Source: Bacteroidales bacterium
GTDB taxonomy: Bacteria; Bacteroidota; Bacteroidia; Bacteroidales; WCHB1-69
Direction: 5' to 3'
DNA length: 64,000 bases
Assembly: GCA_017395245.1 (NCBI GenBank)
Contig: JAFPVR010000116.1
Location: forward strand, 1-64,000
The notes under the pieces were generated by a model, which searched no databases, had not been told where the DNA came from, and saw nothing but the letters and a program-made list of their open reading frames with translations. Below are positions 62,761 to 64,000 of this stretch, in pieces (within the stretch, counting starts at the first letter, position 1; every line of letters begins with the position of its first letter). The position numbers and the translations under genes are program-made.

Positions 62761-62790
62761 TGTAGAGACGCACTGCCGTGCGTCTCTACA
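62761..62790. repeat. 30-bp palindrome family, copy 13
   Basis: TGTAGAGACGCACTG / CCGTGCGTCTCTACA, 14 bases past the carboxylase subunit stop. Confidence 0.85.
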
Positions 62791-62804
62791 AACGATACGC
62801 TATT

Positions 62805-64000
62805 TTATTTCAGGAATGCGATGATGTCGCCGCGGTTGACCTTCTGGCCGTGGCTGACGACCACCTCCACCAACTGTCCGTCGAAGAAGCTGGGCACCGG
62901 CTCCATGCCGTAGTAGGTGCTGATGTGGCACATCACCTCGTCTTTCTTGAACGGGGTGCCGATGGGCTTGGCCTTGGAGGTTTCGCCATCGACGGCCACC
63001 TCCCAAATCAACTGGCCGCTGGCGGGGGCGGTCACAGGACGGAGACTCGGGTCGTTCTTCATGCGGATGGAGGCATCCTGTTGCGGGTCGTAGGCGGGCT
63101 TGATGGGGGCGGTGACTTTTCCGCCATTCTCAGCTTTGTCCTTCGCGGCTGCGAGCTCGCGGTTGAAGTTCTGCTTCGCGCGGCCCTCCTTGTATTCGAC
63201 ATACTGCTGCTCGTGCATGGCCAACTCGAAGAGTTCCTCTTCGTCCTGGCCGACATCCCAGCCTTTCTCCTCCATCATCTTGCGGTATTTCGGCAGTTCG
63301 TCGGGGTAGTTGTCTTGCGGAACGCCGTCGAAGAAGGTGAACCCTTTCTCTTTGGCCATCTCAACGATTTCGGGCGCAAGCGGTCCGGGCAGCTGTCCGC
63401 ACTTGCCGAGGATCATGTCCCACTGCTTCTGCTCCATGTAGGTGAAGCGCGGCTTGCCCTCCACTTCGGCGCGGACGTTCATCAGCGCGATGTTCTTGAC
63501 GTACTGGCTGAACGGGGTCACCAAACCGGGGGTGCCGACCATCGGCCAGACGGTCTCCACTTCCTTGAACAGCTTGACCAGTAGCTCGTCTTCGGTGAGC
63601 GTCGGTTTGCCGTCTTTCTCCAAAGTGCGGTTTAGGTAGCTGTGGATGCCCTTCATGTCGGCCATCATGGAGCCCATCATGCCGCCGGGCAGACCGCAAC
63701 CGAGCAGCAGCGACGTGGAAATCTTGTTCTTCGGCTCGATGAAGTAGCCGAGGAAGTCGTCGATGAACTTCTGGGTAAGCGAGCGGGCCTCCATGTAGGC
63801 GTTCATGTCGATGTCGGCGACCTCGAAGCCGTCGTCGCGAAGCATGGCCTGCACGGCGATGACGTCGGGGTGGACCATACCCCAGGAGAGGGGCTCCATG
63901 GCCACGTCAACGATGTCGGCGCCGTTGCGGCACACTTCGAGAACGGAGGCCATCGAGAGGCCGGGGCCGGTGTGGCCGTGGTATTGAATCACCAAATGCG
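62805..64000 (-). CDS. Oxaloacetate decarboxylase alpha / pyruvate carboxylase subunit B-type protein (5' partial)
   Basis: At least 398 residues, open to the right edge. The carboxyltransferase barrel shows YHGHTGPGLSMASVLE (metal-binding His pair) and IVDVAMEPLSWG; CGLPGGMMGSM and VGTPGLVTPFSQY are family motifs for the PYC_OADA segment. The C-terminus is a biotinyl/lipoyl-like domain, but the usual AMKM biotin site reads YYGMEPV near 62899-62927, with no lysine. In Bacteroidetes homologues this may be normal, with a separate biotin carrier. Could act in Na+-coupled decarboxylation or in anaplerosis. Confidence 0.88.
   Translation of the reverse strand, partial: HLVIQYHGHTGPGLSMASVLEVCRNGADIVDVAMEPLSWGMVHPDVIAVQAMLRDDGFEVADIDMNAYMEARSLTQKFIDDFLGYFIEPKNKISTSLLLGCGLPGGMMGSMMADMKGIHSYLNRTLEKDGKPTLTEDELLVKLFKEVETVWPMVGTPGLVTPFSQYVKNIALMNVRAEVEGKPRFTYMEQKQWDMILGKCGQLPGPLAPEIVEMAKEKGFTFFDGVPQDNYPDELPKYRKMMEEKGWDVGQDEEELFELAMHEQQYVEYKEGRAKQNFNRELAAAKDKAENGGKVTAPIKPAYDPQQDASIRMKNDPSLRPVTAPASGQLIWEVAVDGETSKAKPIGTPFKKDEVMCHISTYYGMEPVPSFFDGQLVEVVVSHGQKVNRGDIIAFLK

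Overview
The window is a chromosomal segment from a member of the Bacteroidetes, most likely order Bacteroidales. The evidence is: many promoters with the Bacteroidetes -7 element TAnnTTTG; a Na+-translocating NADH:quinone reductase (nqr) locus; two proteins with type IX secretion (T9SS) C-terminal sorting domains; FISUMP (Fibrobacter succinogenes major paralogous) domains; a GyrB ending in a YANIDA tail; and a GH29 fucosidase plus a sialidase-like protein, which suggest use of host glycans. Base composition is by eye in the mid-50s % GC. No rRNA, tRNA, transposase, integrase or CRISPR array was seen. I could not assign a genus.

Layout. Positions 1-6.8 kb hold an Rhs polymorphic-toxin locus: three core-plus-variable-tail units, each followed by an AT-rich gene for a lipoprotein or secreted protein (candidate immunity proteins), with copies of a 27-bp repeat between the units. 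Two tails are homologous JAB-metallopeptidase-like toxins. 6.8-25.3 kb is mostly envelope and housekeeping: patatin/outer-membrane barrel protein, MFS transporter, small lipoprotein, M23/LysM peptidase, FG-GAP T9SS protein, DUF349 protein, DUF2147 protein, Hsp15-like S4 protein, PrsW-like protease, M3 peptidase, MscL, GT2, FtsE and GyrB. 25.4-27.9 kb is a CsgG / small lipoprotein / DUF4810 / DUF799 lipoprotein operon. 28-30 kb has a Cys/Met-metabolism PLP enzyme and a methyltransferase.

30.2-39.5 kb contains all six nqr genes in order A-F, but the locus is split twice: a GH29 fucosidase lies between nqrA and nqrB, and an MqsR-like toxin with a Panacea (DUF4065) antitoxin lies between nqrD and nqrE. 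39.5-48.4 kb has ffh, a macro-like protein, gpmA, panD, panC, an OmpR-type response regulator and a minus-strand run sodB - unknown - tcdA - yqeY - lpxB. 48.5-62.5 kb encodes surface proteins: an FGE-like/sialidase fusion, a GNAT enzyme, a multi-domain T9SS adhesin broken by a one-base frameshift, and a ~2,349-residue collagen-like/FISUMP protein whose signal peptide is followed immediately by an in-frame TAG. The window ends inside an oxaloacetate/pyruvate carboxylase-type subunit.

The most unusual feature is the density of short intergenic repeats. A ~30-bp palindrome (GTAGAGACG...CGTCTCTAC and variants) occurs 13 times. With a second palindrome family beginning TAGGAGC, it supplies the TAG stop codon of five genes, and one copy sits in-frame inside a T9SS sorting domain. 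Other simple word arrays form the C-termini of NqrA, NqrC and TcdA and the 5' edge of an Rhs cassette.
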